Origin: Chloroflexota bacterium
GTDB taxonomy: Bacteria; Chloroflexota; Dehalococcoidia; SM23-28-2; RBG-16-64-32
Assembly (NCBI GenBank): GCA_022563285.1
Contig: JADFNQ010000097.1
Location: 1-5,792, forward strand
Length of the DNA stretch: 5,792 nucleotides
Direction: 5' to 3'
The position numbers were made by a program, and so were the translations under genes. Positions 1 through 5,792 of the stretch are shown piece after piece. The notes beneath the pieces were generated by a model that was not told the DNA's origin, ran no database searches, and was given only the letters and a program-made list of their open reading frames with translations. Positions within the stretch are counted from its first letter, which is position 1; every line of letters begins with the position of its first letter.

Positions 1-848
1 TCAACGTCACGCCTAACCACCTGGACCGCTTCTCCTGGGATCAGTACCGTGACCTGAAGCGCAACCTCTACCGGTTCCAGACGGCCGAGGATGTGGCCGT
101 CTTCGGCTACGACGACCCGGAGGCGCGAGCGATGGCCGCGGAGGCGAAGGGGGCGCGCGTCTGGTTCAGCCTGGGCGAGGAGATCCCCGGCGACGGTGTC
201 TACGTACGCAACGGCGAGGCCCGCTACCGCCGTGGCCGCTACGACCAGCCCCTGTTCCCGCTGCGGTCCGTGCGTTTGCGCGGCCGCCACAACCGCCAGA
301 ACGCGGTAGCCGCGGCCGCGGTGGCCTGCGCCTGCGGCGTCACCCCGGAGGCGATCGCCTTCGCGGTGGAGTCGTTCGCAGGCGTGCCGCAACGGCTGGA
401 GCGCGTGGCGACGCTGGACGGAGCCGACTACTACAACGACAGCATCGCCACCACGCCGGAGCGCACCCTGGCCGGCATCCGCTCCTTCGATGAGCCCGTG
501 GTGCTGCTCCTGGGCGGCCGCGACAAGCGCCTCCCCCTGGAAGAGCTGGCCGGCGAGGCGCTGCGTCGCTGCCGGGCCGTAGTCCTGTTCGGGGAGTCGG
601 CGCGGAAGCTGGAGGCGGCGTTGCGGGCGGCAAAGCGATCGCACCCCAAGGGCGCACGCATCGTCCGCACAGCCACCCTCGACGAGGCGTTCGAGGCGGC
701 GCGCGCCGCCTCCCGGCCGGGCGACGCCGTGCTCCTTTCACCCGCCTGCACCAGTTTCGACGCCTATGAGAATTTCGAGCGCCGCGGCGAGCACTTCAGC
801 TCACTGGTCGGCCGCTACGCGAAGAAGGCGCAGCCATCGCTGCCGTAG
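1..848 (+). CDS. murD: UDP-N-acetylmuramoyl-L-alanine--D-glutamate ligase (MurD), 5' end cut off by window
   Basis: MurD is the cytoplasmic ATP-dependent ligase that adds D-Glu to UDP-MurNAc-L-Ala. The reading frame is open from base 3 and ends at TAG 846-848, giving 281 visible residues. These are the later part of the central ATPase domain and the whole C-terminal domain, out of roughly 450 in the family. The first residues, NVTPNHLDR, are the Mur-ligase motif that usually reads NITPNHLDRH. Next come LRGRHNRQNAVAA (visible residues about 92-104, the HN-x-x-N ligase signature), GVPQRLE (about 127-133), YYNDSIATTPERT (about 143-155), LLLGGRDKRLPLEEL (about 168-182) and LLSPACTSFDAYENFERRG (about 244-262). 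Together these identify MurD rather than MurC, MurE or MurF. The usual lysine of the NDSKAT motif is isoleucine here. The gene is followed directly by ftsW, as in many dcw clusters. Confidence 0.96.
   Translation, partial: NVTPNHLDRFSWDQYRDLKRNLYRFQTAEDVAVFGYDDPEARAMAAEAKGARVWFSLGEEIPGDGVYVRNGEARYRRGRYDQPLFPLRSVRLRGRHNRQNAVAAAAVACACGVTPEAIAFAVESFAGVPQRLERVATLDGADYYNDSIATTPERTLAGIRSFDEPVVLLLGGRDKRLPLEELAGEALRRCRAVVLFGESARKLEAALRAAKRSHPKGARIVRTATLDEAFEAARAASRPGDAVLLSPACTSFDAYENFERRGEHFSSLVGRYAKKAQPSLP
821..835 (+). promoter_or_regulatory. candidate ribosome binding site for ftsW inside the end of murD
   Basis: AAGAAGG at 822-828 resembles a Shine-Dalgarno sequence and lies 7 bases before an ATC codon at 836 in the ftsW frame. 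A second purine run, AGAGGG at 847-852, lies 7 bases before an in-frame CTG at 860. No comparable sequence precedes the GTG at 893. These sites are what make the ftsW start uncertain. Function is inferred from spacing only. Confidence 0.4.
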
Positions 849-892
849 AGGGCGGCCGCCTGCGACCGGGCCAGCCGGACTACCTCCTGCTG

Positions 893-2032
893 GTGGCCAC
901 GGCGATGCTCCTGCTGGCGGGGCTGCTCACCGTGTACACCTCCAGCTTCGCCGTGGGCTACCTGGAGTTCGGCAACACCAACTACTTCGTGATGAGGCAC
1001 GCGTTTTTCGCTCTCGCCGGCGCGGCGGCGATGATCTACTTCATGCGGCTGGACTACCGCCAACTGCGCTACCTAGCGGCGCCGATGATGATAGTAGCCT
1101 TGCTAGGGCTGCTGGCGGTACTCATTCCTGGCGTCGGCGTGGAGCGGAACGGGGCCCGCCGCTGGCTGGAGCTGGGCCCGATAACATTCCAGCCGAGCGA
1201 GTTCGCCAAGCTGGCGATCATCATCTACATCGCAGCCTGGCTGGCCGGCCGCCGCGAGAACATCAACAAGTTCAACCTGGGCTTTGTGCCGTTCGTGCTG
1301 ATGGTCAGCGTCGTGGGCGGCCTGGTCATCGTGGAGCCGGACATGGGCACTGCCGTGATCATCGTGCTCACCACGAGCACGCTCTTCTTCGTCGCCGGGG
1401 CGCCGCTCAGCCACCTGGCCTTACTCATCGGCAGCGGCGGCGCCGTCACATATATCATGGTCCTGGTGCAGGACTACCGCCTGGACCGCATCACCTCCTT
1501 CGTCTCGCCGGAGGCAGACCCCCAGGGTAACGGCTTCCACATCCTCCAGCTGCTGATCGCCCTGGGCAGCGGCGGCGTCACCGGCCTCGGCTGGGGGGTG
1601 AGCCGCCAGAAGTTCTTCTACGTCCCCGGCGCCCACACAGACGGCGTCTTCGCCATAATCGGCGAGGAGCTGGGGTTCATCGGCCTGCTGGGCGTCCTGG
1701 GGCTGTTCGCCTTCTTCGTCTTCCGCGGACTCAAGGCCACTGTCGCCTCCCGGGACCAGTTCGGCACGCTGCTGGGGGTAGGCATCGTGAGCTGGATCGC
1801 CTACCAGAGCCTGATCAACATCGGCGGCATCACCCGTTCGATCCCGCTTACCGGGGTGCCGCTGCCCTTCCTGAGCTACGGAGGCTCCGCCCTAATCGCC
1901 GTAATGGCCGGGGCGGGCGTCCTTCTCAGCCTCTCCCGCTACGGCCACGACCGCTCGTATGTCGACCGTCCGAAGCCGCGGGCGCAGCGCTACGCCCGGC
2001 GCGGCCAGCAACTGGGGAGGGATGTGGCATGA
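893..2032 (+). CDS. ftsW: Septal peptidoglycan glycosyltransferase FtsW (SEDS family); true start probably upstream of 893
   Basis: FtsW is a polytopic inner-membrane SEDS enzyme that polymerises lipid II at the division septum with a partner class B PBP. From GTG 893 it has 379 residues, close to family size, and alternates hydrophobic segments with SEDS motifs. These are NGARRW (86-91), FQPSEFAK (99-106), EPDMGTA (148-154), GNGFHILQ..IALGSGGVTGLGWG (about 212-235), HTDGVFAIIGEELGF (248-262) and GVPLPFLSYGGSA (321-333). Asp250 in HTD aligns with the catalytic Asp of SEDS enzymes (E. coli FtsW D297). FtsW is preferred over RodA because of its place between murD and murG. The C-terminal tail (about 350-379) is basic and cytoplasmic-like. 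Codons upstream of 893 read EGGRLRPGQPDYLLL, which completes the first membrane helix. The GTG is the first standard start after the in-frame TGA at 767-769, but it cuts into that helix and has no ribosome binding site. The actual start may be ATC 836 or CTG 860. Confidence 0.94.
   Translation: MATAMLLLAGLLTVYTSSFAVGYLEFGNTNYFVMRHAFFALAGAAAMIYFMRLDYRQLRYLAAPMMIVALLGLLAVLIPGVGVERNGARRWLELGPITFQPSEFAKLAIIIYIAAWLAGRRENINKFNLGFVPFVLMVSVVGGLVIVEPDMGTAVIIVLTTSTLFFVAGAPLSHLALLIGSGGAVTYIMVLVQDYRLDRITSFVSPEADPQGNGFHILQLLIALGSGGVTGLGWGVSRQKFFYVPGAHTDGVFAIIGEELGFIGLLGVLGLFAFFVFRGLKATVASRDQFGTLLGVGIVSWIAYQSLINIGGITRSIPLTGVPLPFLSYGGSALIAVMAGAGVLLSLSRYGHDRSYVDRPKPRAQRYARRGQQLGRDVA
2014..2021 (+). promoter_or_regulatory. 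strong Shine-Dalgarno for murG
   Basis: GGGGAGGG at 2014-2021, inside the last codons of ftsW, contains a perfect GGAGG (2016-2020). It lies 8 bases before ATG 2029. This fixes the murG start, whose ATGA overlaps the ftsW stop. Confidence 0.75.
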
Positions 2033-3129
2033 GGCTGGCCGTATGCGGCGGCGGCACCGGCGGCCATGTGTACCCCGCCCTGAGCATCGCCGCCGCCGCC
2101 GAGCGCGAGCTGCCGCCGGGCGAGAAGCTAGATGCGCTCTACCTGGGCTCACAAGAAGGCGTGGAGGCGGAGCTGGTGCAGCAGGCGGACGTCCCGCTGC
2201 GCCGCGTATCCTCCGGCCCTATCCGCGGCCGCAACCCCTGGGAGCTGGCCCGCAACGCCGCCCGCATGGCGGTGGGCGTGGCCCAGGCCCGCAAGGCGCT
2301 GTCGGAGTTTGCTGCGCAGGCGGTACTGTCCACGGGAGGCTACACCAGCTTTCCCGTGGCCCTGGCCGCCCGCTCCCGCAAGATCCCCATCGCCCTCTAT
2401 CTGCCGGACGTCTATCCCGGCTGGGCGATCCGGGCCATCGCCCGTCTCGCTCGGCGCATCGCGGTCACGGCCCCTGAGACGTTGCGCAAGCTGCCCGCCG
2501 ACAAGACTGTCGTAACGGGCTACCCGGTCCGCGAGGAGTTCTGGCGGGTGAACCGCCCGGAGGGACGCGAGCGACTGGGGCTGGACCTCGAAGAGAAGGT
2601 CCTGTTCGTCGCCGGCGCCTCGCAGGGGGCGCACAGCATCAACAAGGCGGTGGCAGATAACCTGCGCAGCCTCCTGGAGTTATGTGAAGTCGTCCACGTC
2701 AGCGGCCGCGCCGACGAGGCCTGGCTTACCGGCCTGGCGGAGGGGCTGCCGGCCAGGCTCCGCCCCCGCTATCACCTGTTCGGATACCTGCACGAAGATT
2801 TCCCCTGGGCGATGGCGGCGGCGGACCTGGCCCTCTGTCGCGCCGGCGCCTCCGTGCTCGGAGAGCTGCCAGCCGTGGGCCTGCCCGCCGTCCTTGTGCC
2901 CTACCCTTACGCGGGCGCCCACCAGCGGCTAAACGCCCGCCACCTGGCGGATAACGGCGCCGCCATCATCCTTAAAGACCGCGACCTGGGCTCCATGCTA
3001 GCCCTCGTGGGTGGCCTCCTGCACGACAGCGCTCGACTGGACGAGATGAGCCAAGCGTCACGGCGGCTGGCCCGGCCGCATGCCGCCCGCGACGTCGCCC
3101 GGCTGATACTTGAGCTGGCGAGGTCATGA
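2029..3129 (+). CDS. murG: UDP-GlcNAc--undecaprenyl-pyrophosphoryl-MurNAc-pentapeptide GlcNAc transferase (MurG)
   Basis: MurG is the membrane-associated GT-B glycosyltransferase (family GT28) that transfers GlcNAc from UDP-GlcNAc to lipid I, making lipid II. The 366 residues are of normal length. N-domain: GGGTGGHVYPAL (7-18, with the conserved His13) and STGGYTSFP (101-109, Tyr105). C-domain: GASQGAHSIN (196-205), FGYLHEDFPWAMAAADL (251-267), RAGASVLGEL (271-280, with Glu279 matching the donor-site Glu of E. coli), and PYPYAGAHQRLNA (291-303). Two usual motifs differ. The HE-x-N loop after GGY is replaced by LYLPDVYPG (123-131), and TGNPVR is TGYPVR (163-168, Arg168 kept). These differences look like a lineage trait rather than damage, as all other motifs are intact. 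The start at ATG 2029 is supported by a strong ribosome binding site and the ATGA overlap with ftsW. Confidence 0.95.
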   Translation: MRLAVCGGGTGGHVYPALSIAAAAERELPPGEKLDALYLGSQEGVEAELVQQADVPLRRVSSGPIRGRNPWELARNAARMAVGVAQARKALSEFAAQAVLSTGGYTSFPVALAARSRKIPIALYLPDVYPGWAIRAIARLARRIAVTAPETLRKLPADKTVVTGYPVREEFWRVNRPEGRERLGLDLEEKVLFVAGASQGAHSINKAVADNLRSLLELCEVVHVSGRADEAWLTGLAEGLPARLRPRYHLFGYLHEDFPWAMAAADLALCRAGASVLGELPAVGLPAVLVPYPYAGAHQRLNARHLADNGAAIILKDRDLGSMLALVGGLLHDSARLDEMSQASRRLARPHAARDVARLILELARS

Positions 3130-4529
3130 GGACGGCCGTGGAAGCGATACCGCAACGGGTGCACCTGGTGGGCGTGGGCGGTATCCACATGTCGGGCATC
3201 GCCCAGATCCTGCGCGCCCGCGGGCACACCATCTCCGGCTCTGACCTCTACCTGACACCCCTAACGGAGCGGCTGCAGGCGCTGGGAGTCACGGTGAGCC
3301 GCGGCCACGACGCCGCCCACGTGGGTGCGGCGGAGCTGGTCGTTTACACCTCCGCCGCCCACGAAGACAATCCGGAGCTGGTGGAGGCGCGGAGCCGCGG
3401 CCTTCCCGCGATCAAGCGGGCCGAGATGGTGGCCCGCCTCATGGAGGGGAAGCGCAGCATCGCCGTGGCCGGCAGCCACGGCAAGACCACCACCTGCTCC
3501 CTCATCGCCTTCATGCTCTGGCAGGCGGGCCGCTCGCCCACCTTTATGCTGGGCGGCGAGATGATCGACCTCGATACGAACGCCATGCCGGGCGATGGCC
3601 CGGACTTCGTCGTGGAGGCGGACGAGTTCGATGCCGCCTTCCTCAACTACCACCCGGACATCGCCCTAGTCACCAACGTGGAGCCGGACCATCTGGACGT
3701 CTACGGCTCCTACGACAGGCTGAAGGACGCCTTCCGCCAGTTCCTATCCCAGGTCAAGCCAGACGGTTACATCGTGGCCTGCAGAGAAGACCCTGCACTG
3801 CGGGCCATCCTGCTAGAGACCGTAGGAGACGAAGTGAACCCCCCCGTCCACGTCGTCTCCTACGGTCTCGACCCCTCTGCTGAATGGCGTGCGGAAAATA
3901 TTTCGCTTAAGGGTGTAGACGGGTATACTTTTGTGGTAAAATGCGGCAAACAGGTCTACGGGACGTTCGAGACGCGACTGCCGGGAATCCATAACGTGAG
4001 CAACGCCCTGGGGGCGATAACAGTGGGGAGCGTACTCGGCCTGCCGCCGGAAACGGTTCAGCGGTCGGTGGCCGAGTTCCGCGGCGTCCGCCGCCGCTTC
4101 CAGCAGATCGATGAGGCCGCCTCAGTCACAGTCATGGACGACTACGCGCACCACCCCACGGAGGTACGCGCCACCCTCGCCGCCGCCCGCGAGCGTTTCC
4201 CCGGCCGCCGTCTGGTCTGCCTGTTCCAGCCCCACACTTACAGCCGAACCCGCTACCTCCTGGACGGCTTCCGCACCTGCTTCGCCGACTGCGACCTGCT
4301 GCTCTTAACCGATACCTACGCCGCCCGCGAGGAGCCTTCGGCCGGCATGGACGCGCAGCAGCTAGCCGGAGAGATCCGCGAGCCATCTGCCCGCTACGCC
4401 GGCGACCTGGAGCGTTCGGCCGCTGCCGTCGCCGACCTGCTGGAGCCGGGAGACGTCTTCTTCACTATCGGCGCCGGCGACGTCGAGAAGGTCGGCCCGA
4501 TCGTCCTGGAGGCGCTGAAGAGACGATGA
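3126..4529 (+). CDS. murC: UDP-N-acetylmuramate--L-alanine ligase (MurC)
   Basis: MurC is the first Mur ligase and attaches L-Ala to UDP-MurNAc in the cytoplasm using ATP. The 467 residues match the family and show all three domains. The N-terminal UDP-MurNAc domain has GVGGIHMSGIA (16-26), GSD (38-40) and YTSAA (74-78). The central ATPase has the P-loop AGSHGKTTT (115-123, Lys120), EADEFDAAFL (164-173), NVEPDHLDVY (184-193) and LPGIHNVSNALGA (285-297). The C-terminal domain has FRGVRRRFQ (318-326), DDYAHHPTEVRATL (338-351), FQPHTYSRT (368-376), YAAREEP (398-404) and GAGDVEK (449-455). GVGGIHMSG and DDYAHHPTE are specific to MurC and the related Mpl; the dcw setting favours MurC. ATG 3126 overlaps the murG stop as ATGA, but its GAGG (3120-3123) is only 2 bases away. 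GTG 3138, with GAGGA at 3128-3132, is an alternative start four codons later. Codons around 3893-3950 are unusually AT-rich for this gene. Confidence 0.97.
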   Translation: MRTAVEAIPQRVHLVGVGGIHMSGIAQILRARGHTISGSDLYLTPLTERLQALGVTVSRGHDAAHVGAAELVVYTSAAHEDNPELVEARSRGLPAIKRAEMVARLMEGKRSIAVAGSHGKTTTCSLIAFMLWQAGRSPTFMLGGEMIDLDTNAMPGDGPDFVVEADEFDAAFLNYHPDIALVTNVEPDHLDVYGSYDRLKDAFRQFLSQVKPDGYIVACREDPALRAILLETVGDEVNPPVHVVSYGLDPSAEWRAENISLKGVDGYTFVVKCGKQVYGTFETRLPGIHNVSNALGAITVGSVLGLPPETVQRSVAEFRGVRRRFQQIDEAASVTVMDDYAHHPTEVRATLAAARERFPGRRLVCLFQPHTYSRTRYLLDGFRTCFADCDLLLLTDTYAAREEPSAGMDAQQLAGEIREPSARYAGDLERSAAAVADLLEPGDVFFTIGAGDVEKVGPIVLEALKRR

Positions 4530-5443
4530 ACGAAGCGTTCTTGGACGAGCTGCGAGCGCTGGGGCCCGTCCTCCTGGACGAGCCGCTGTCCCGCCATAAC
4601 ACGTTTGGCATCGGCGGGCCGGCCGACGTCTACTTCGCCGCCCACAGCGAGGAGCAGCTCCGGGACGCCCTGCGGGCCGCCCACCGGCACAGCCTTCCCG
4701 TATTCATCCTGGGCGCCGGCTCCAACGTCCTCATCCTGGACGGCGGCATTCGCGGTCTGGTAATCGAGAACGCGACCGATCATGTGGAAGGCCCCGTGCC
4801 GAACGGCGCCGGGTTCAAGGTGCGCGCGGCCAGCGGCATCAGCTTCGCCGCCCTGGCCCGCCGGCTCTCCTTCACCGGCTACACTGGGTTGGAGTGGGCC
4901 TGCGGCATACCGGGCACCCTGGGCGGCGCCGCCGTGTACAACGCCGGCGCCTACGGCAAGTCCCTCCTGGATGTCCTCAAGGGCGTCCGCATAGTGGACC
5001 CGCAGAACGGGATCGTGGAGATGCGGCCCCAGGAGCTGGCCCTGGACTACCGCAACAGCGCGTTCACCCGCGGCGCCCTGAGGGATCACGTGGTGCTCTC
5101 CGTGGACCTAGCGCTGCAGAAGGGCGACCCGGACGAGCTGCGGGCCCGCGTTCGCGAGCTGGACGCCCGTCGCCTGGCGGCCCAGCCGCGGGGTCGCAAC
5201 GCCGGCTCCATGTTCAAGAACCCGGCGGAGCACCCCGCCTGGTGGCTCGTCGACCAGGTGGGGCTGCGCGGGCACCGCATCGGCAACGCAGAGATATCCC
5301 AGCAACACACAAACTTCTTCCTCAACCTAGGCGGGGCCAATGCCACCGACGTCCTCGCTCTGATGGAGCTGGCCCGCTCCCGGATTCGCGAGCGCTTCGG
5401 CATCGAGCTGGAGAACGAAGTGGCGATGGCGGGAGAGCCCTGA
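4526..5443 (+). CDS. murB: UDP-N-acetylenolpyruvoylglucosamine reductase (MurB, type II)
   Basis: MurB is the cytoplasmic FAD enzyme that reduces UDP-GlcNAc-enolpyruvate to UDP-MurNAc with NADPH, supplying the substrate of MurC encoded just upstream. The FAD-binding region has NTFGIGGPADVY (25-36), LGAGSNVLILDGGIRGLVI (62-80) and GLEWACGIPGTLGGAAVYNAG (121-141, AYG following). The substrate domain has LDYRNSAF (173-180, conserved Arg176), AGSMFKNP (226-233, with Ser228 at the proton-donor position), ISQQHTNFFLN (257-267) and GIELENEV (292-299, carrying the conserved acidic residue). At 305 residues, with the short Gly-Ser-x-Phe-Lys-Asn-Pro form, it fits type II MurB, which lacks the tyrosine-loop insertion of E. 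coli MurB. The ATG overlaps the murC stop as ATGA. A GGAGG at 4508-4512 is rather distant (13 bases), so coupling to murC translation is likely. Confidence 0.96.
   Translation: MNEAFLDELRALGPVLLDEPLSRHNTFGIGGPADVYFAAHSEEQLRDALRAAHRHSLPVFILGAGSNVLILDGGIRGLVIENATDHVEGPVPNGAGFKVRAASGISFAALARRLSFTGYTGLEWACGIPGTLGGAAVYNAGAYGKSLLDVLKGVRIVDPQNGIVEMRPQELALDYRNSAFTRGALRDHVVLSVDLALQKGDPDELRARVRELDARRLAAQPRGRNAGSMFKNPAEHPAWWLVDQVGLRGHRIGNAEISQQHTNFFLNLGGANATDVLALMELARSRIRERFGIELENEVAMAGEP
5431..5437 (+). promoter_or_regulatory. Shine-Dalgarno for ddl
   Basis: GGGAGAG at 5431-5437, in the last murB codons, places GGGAG 7 bases before ATG 5443 and 13 bases before the in-frame ATG 5449. The spacing favours 5443 as the ddl start. 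Confidence 0.6.
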
Positions 5444-5792
5444 TGGCGATGAGGCGTCTGAAGGTCGGCATCCTGTTCGGCGGAGCATCAGCCGAGCACG
5501 AGGTGTCTGTGGTCTCCGCTCAGGCGGTGATGGCCGCCCTGGACGCGGACCGCTTCCAGGCCGTGCCCATCGGCGTGACGAAGCAGGGGACCTGGCTCAC
5601 CCCGGCCGACACGGAGCGCGCCCTCACCGCCATACGCTCCGAGAAGTTCCGCGCCCTGGAAGAGCCCCTGGGGAAGGGCATCTTGCACCGCACCCAGGCG
5701 CTGGGCGCCCTGCGCCGCATCGACGTCGTACTCCCGCTCATCCACGGCACTAGCGGTGAGGACGGCGCCCTCCAGGGGTTCCTGGAGCTGGC
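5443..5792 (+). CDS. ddl: D-alanine--D-alanine ligase (Ddl), 3' end cut off by window
   Basis: Ddl is the cytoplasmic ATP-grasp ligase that joins two D-Ala to give the dipeptide that MurF adds to the peptidoglycan precursor. The frame is open from ATG 5443 to the window end, giving 116 complete codons plus 2 bases, about the first third of a family of roughly 300-370 residues. This covers the N-terminal domain. LFGGASAEHEVSVVSA (residues 11-26) is the family's GG-x-SAE-x-EVS signature, and Glu20 corresponds to the Glu that contacts the first D-Ala (E15 of E. coli DdlB). PIGVTKQGTWL (about 41-51) follows the usual pattern, and LPLIHGTSGEDGALQGFLEL (about 96-115) is the HG-x-x-GEDG-x-x-QG motif. 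The start overlaps the murB stop by one base (TGATG). An alternative ATG lies at 5449. The ATP-binding part is outside the window, so D-Ala-D-Ala versus D-Ala-D-Lac specificity cannot be judged. Confidence 0.95.
   Translation, partial: MAMRRLKVGILFGGASAEHEVSVVSAQAVMAALDADRFQAVPIGVTKQGTWLTPADTERALTAIRSEKFRALEEPLGKGILHRTQALGALRRIDVVLPLIHGTSGEDGALQGFLEL

Noticed and set aside
310..321. Perfect 12-base palindrome CCGCGGCCGCGG in murD
   Set aside because: It encodes part of an alanine-rich run following the HN-x-x-N motif and is expected by chance in GC-rich alanine codons. There is no following T-run or second copy.
849..892. Apparent intergenic gap between murD and ftsW
   Set aside because: The bases continue the ftsW frame and encode a plausible FtsW N-terminus, so this is probably coding rather than a promoter or terminator region.
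766..1530. 254-codon open frame on the + strand overlapping the end of murD and the first half of ftsW
   Set aside because: Its translation is rich in Arg, Pro, Gly and His without recognisable motifs, and it runs out of frame through a well-supported FtsW. Such long shadow frames are common in GC-rich DNA.
2085..2103. Run of GCC repeats near the start of murG
   Set aside because: It simply encodes consecutive alanines (AAAAE) in a helix after the glycine-rich loop and is too short to be a notable repeat tract.
4394..5089. 231-codon open frame on the - strand opposite the end of murC and much of murB
   Set aside because: It is antisense to two clearly real genes, has low-complexity Gly/Ala/Val/Gln composition, no recognised domain and no independent context.
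1..5792. Possibility of an undescribed defence, mobile or accessory system
   Set aside because: Every base is accounted for by standard dcw genes. No inserted gene, repeat array, integrase, transposase or abrupt compositional break is visible.

Overview
This window is a GC-rich, fully coding stretch of a bacterial division and cell wall (dcw) cluster. Six genes lie on the + strand in the order murD (3' part) - ftsW - murG - murC - murB - ddl (5' part). All are identified from family motifs read directly in the translations. No RNA gene, mobile element, CRISPR array, repeat family, terminator or convincing intergenic promoter is visible. No gene-free stretch exceeds about 50 bases, and the one short gap (849-892) is probably coding.

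The genes cover consecutive steps of peptidoglycan precursor synthesis and use. MurC adds L-Ala to UDP-MurNAc, which MurB has produced from UDP-GlcNAc-enolpyruvate. MurD adds D-Glu. Ddl makes the D-Ala-D-Ala that ends the stem peptide. MurG converts lipid I to lipid II, and FtsW polymerises lipid II at the septum. The junctions are very tight: ATGA overlaps at ftsW/murG, murG/murC and murC/murB, and a one-base TGATG overlap at murB/ddl. This points to one polycistronic mRNA with translational coupling.

Organism (inference): the high GC content, the order murD-ftsW-murG-murC-murB-ddl, the type II MurB and especially the MurG sequence (a LPDVYPG loop and a TGYPVR motif in place of the usual HE-x-N and TGNPVR) resemble what I remember of Chloroflexota proteins. 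A member of that phylum is my best guess, but it has not been tested by any search.

I see no undescribed system here. The points worth a second look are the ftsW start (no ATG/GTG/TTG precedes the first membrane helix, while an ATC and a CTG sit behind good Shine-Dalgarno sequences), the remodelled MurG loop, a lysine-less MurD signature, a short AT-rich codon patch in murC, and the tightness of the gene junctions.
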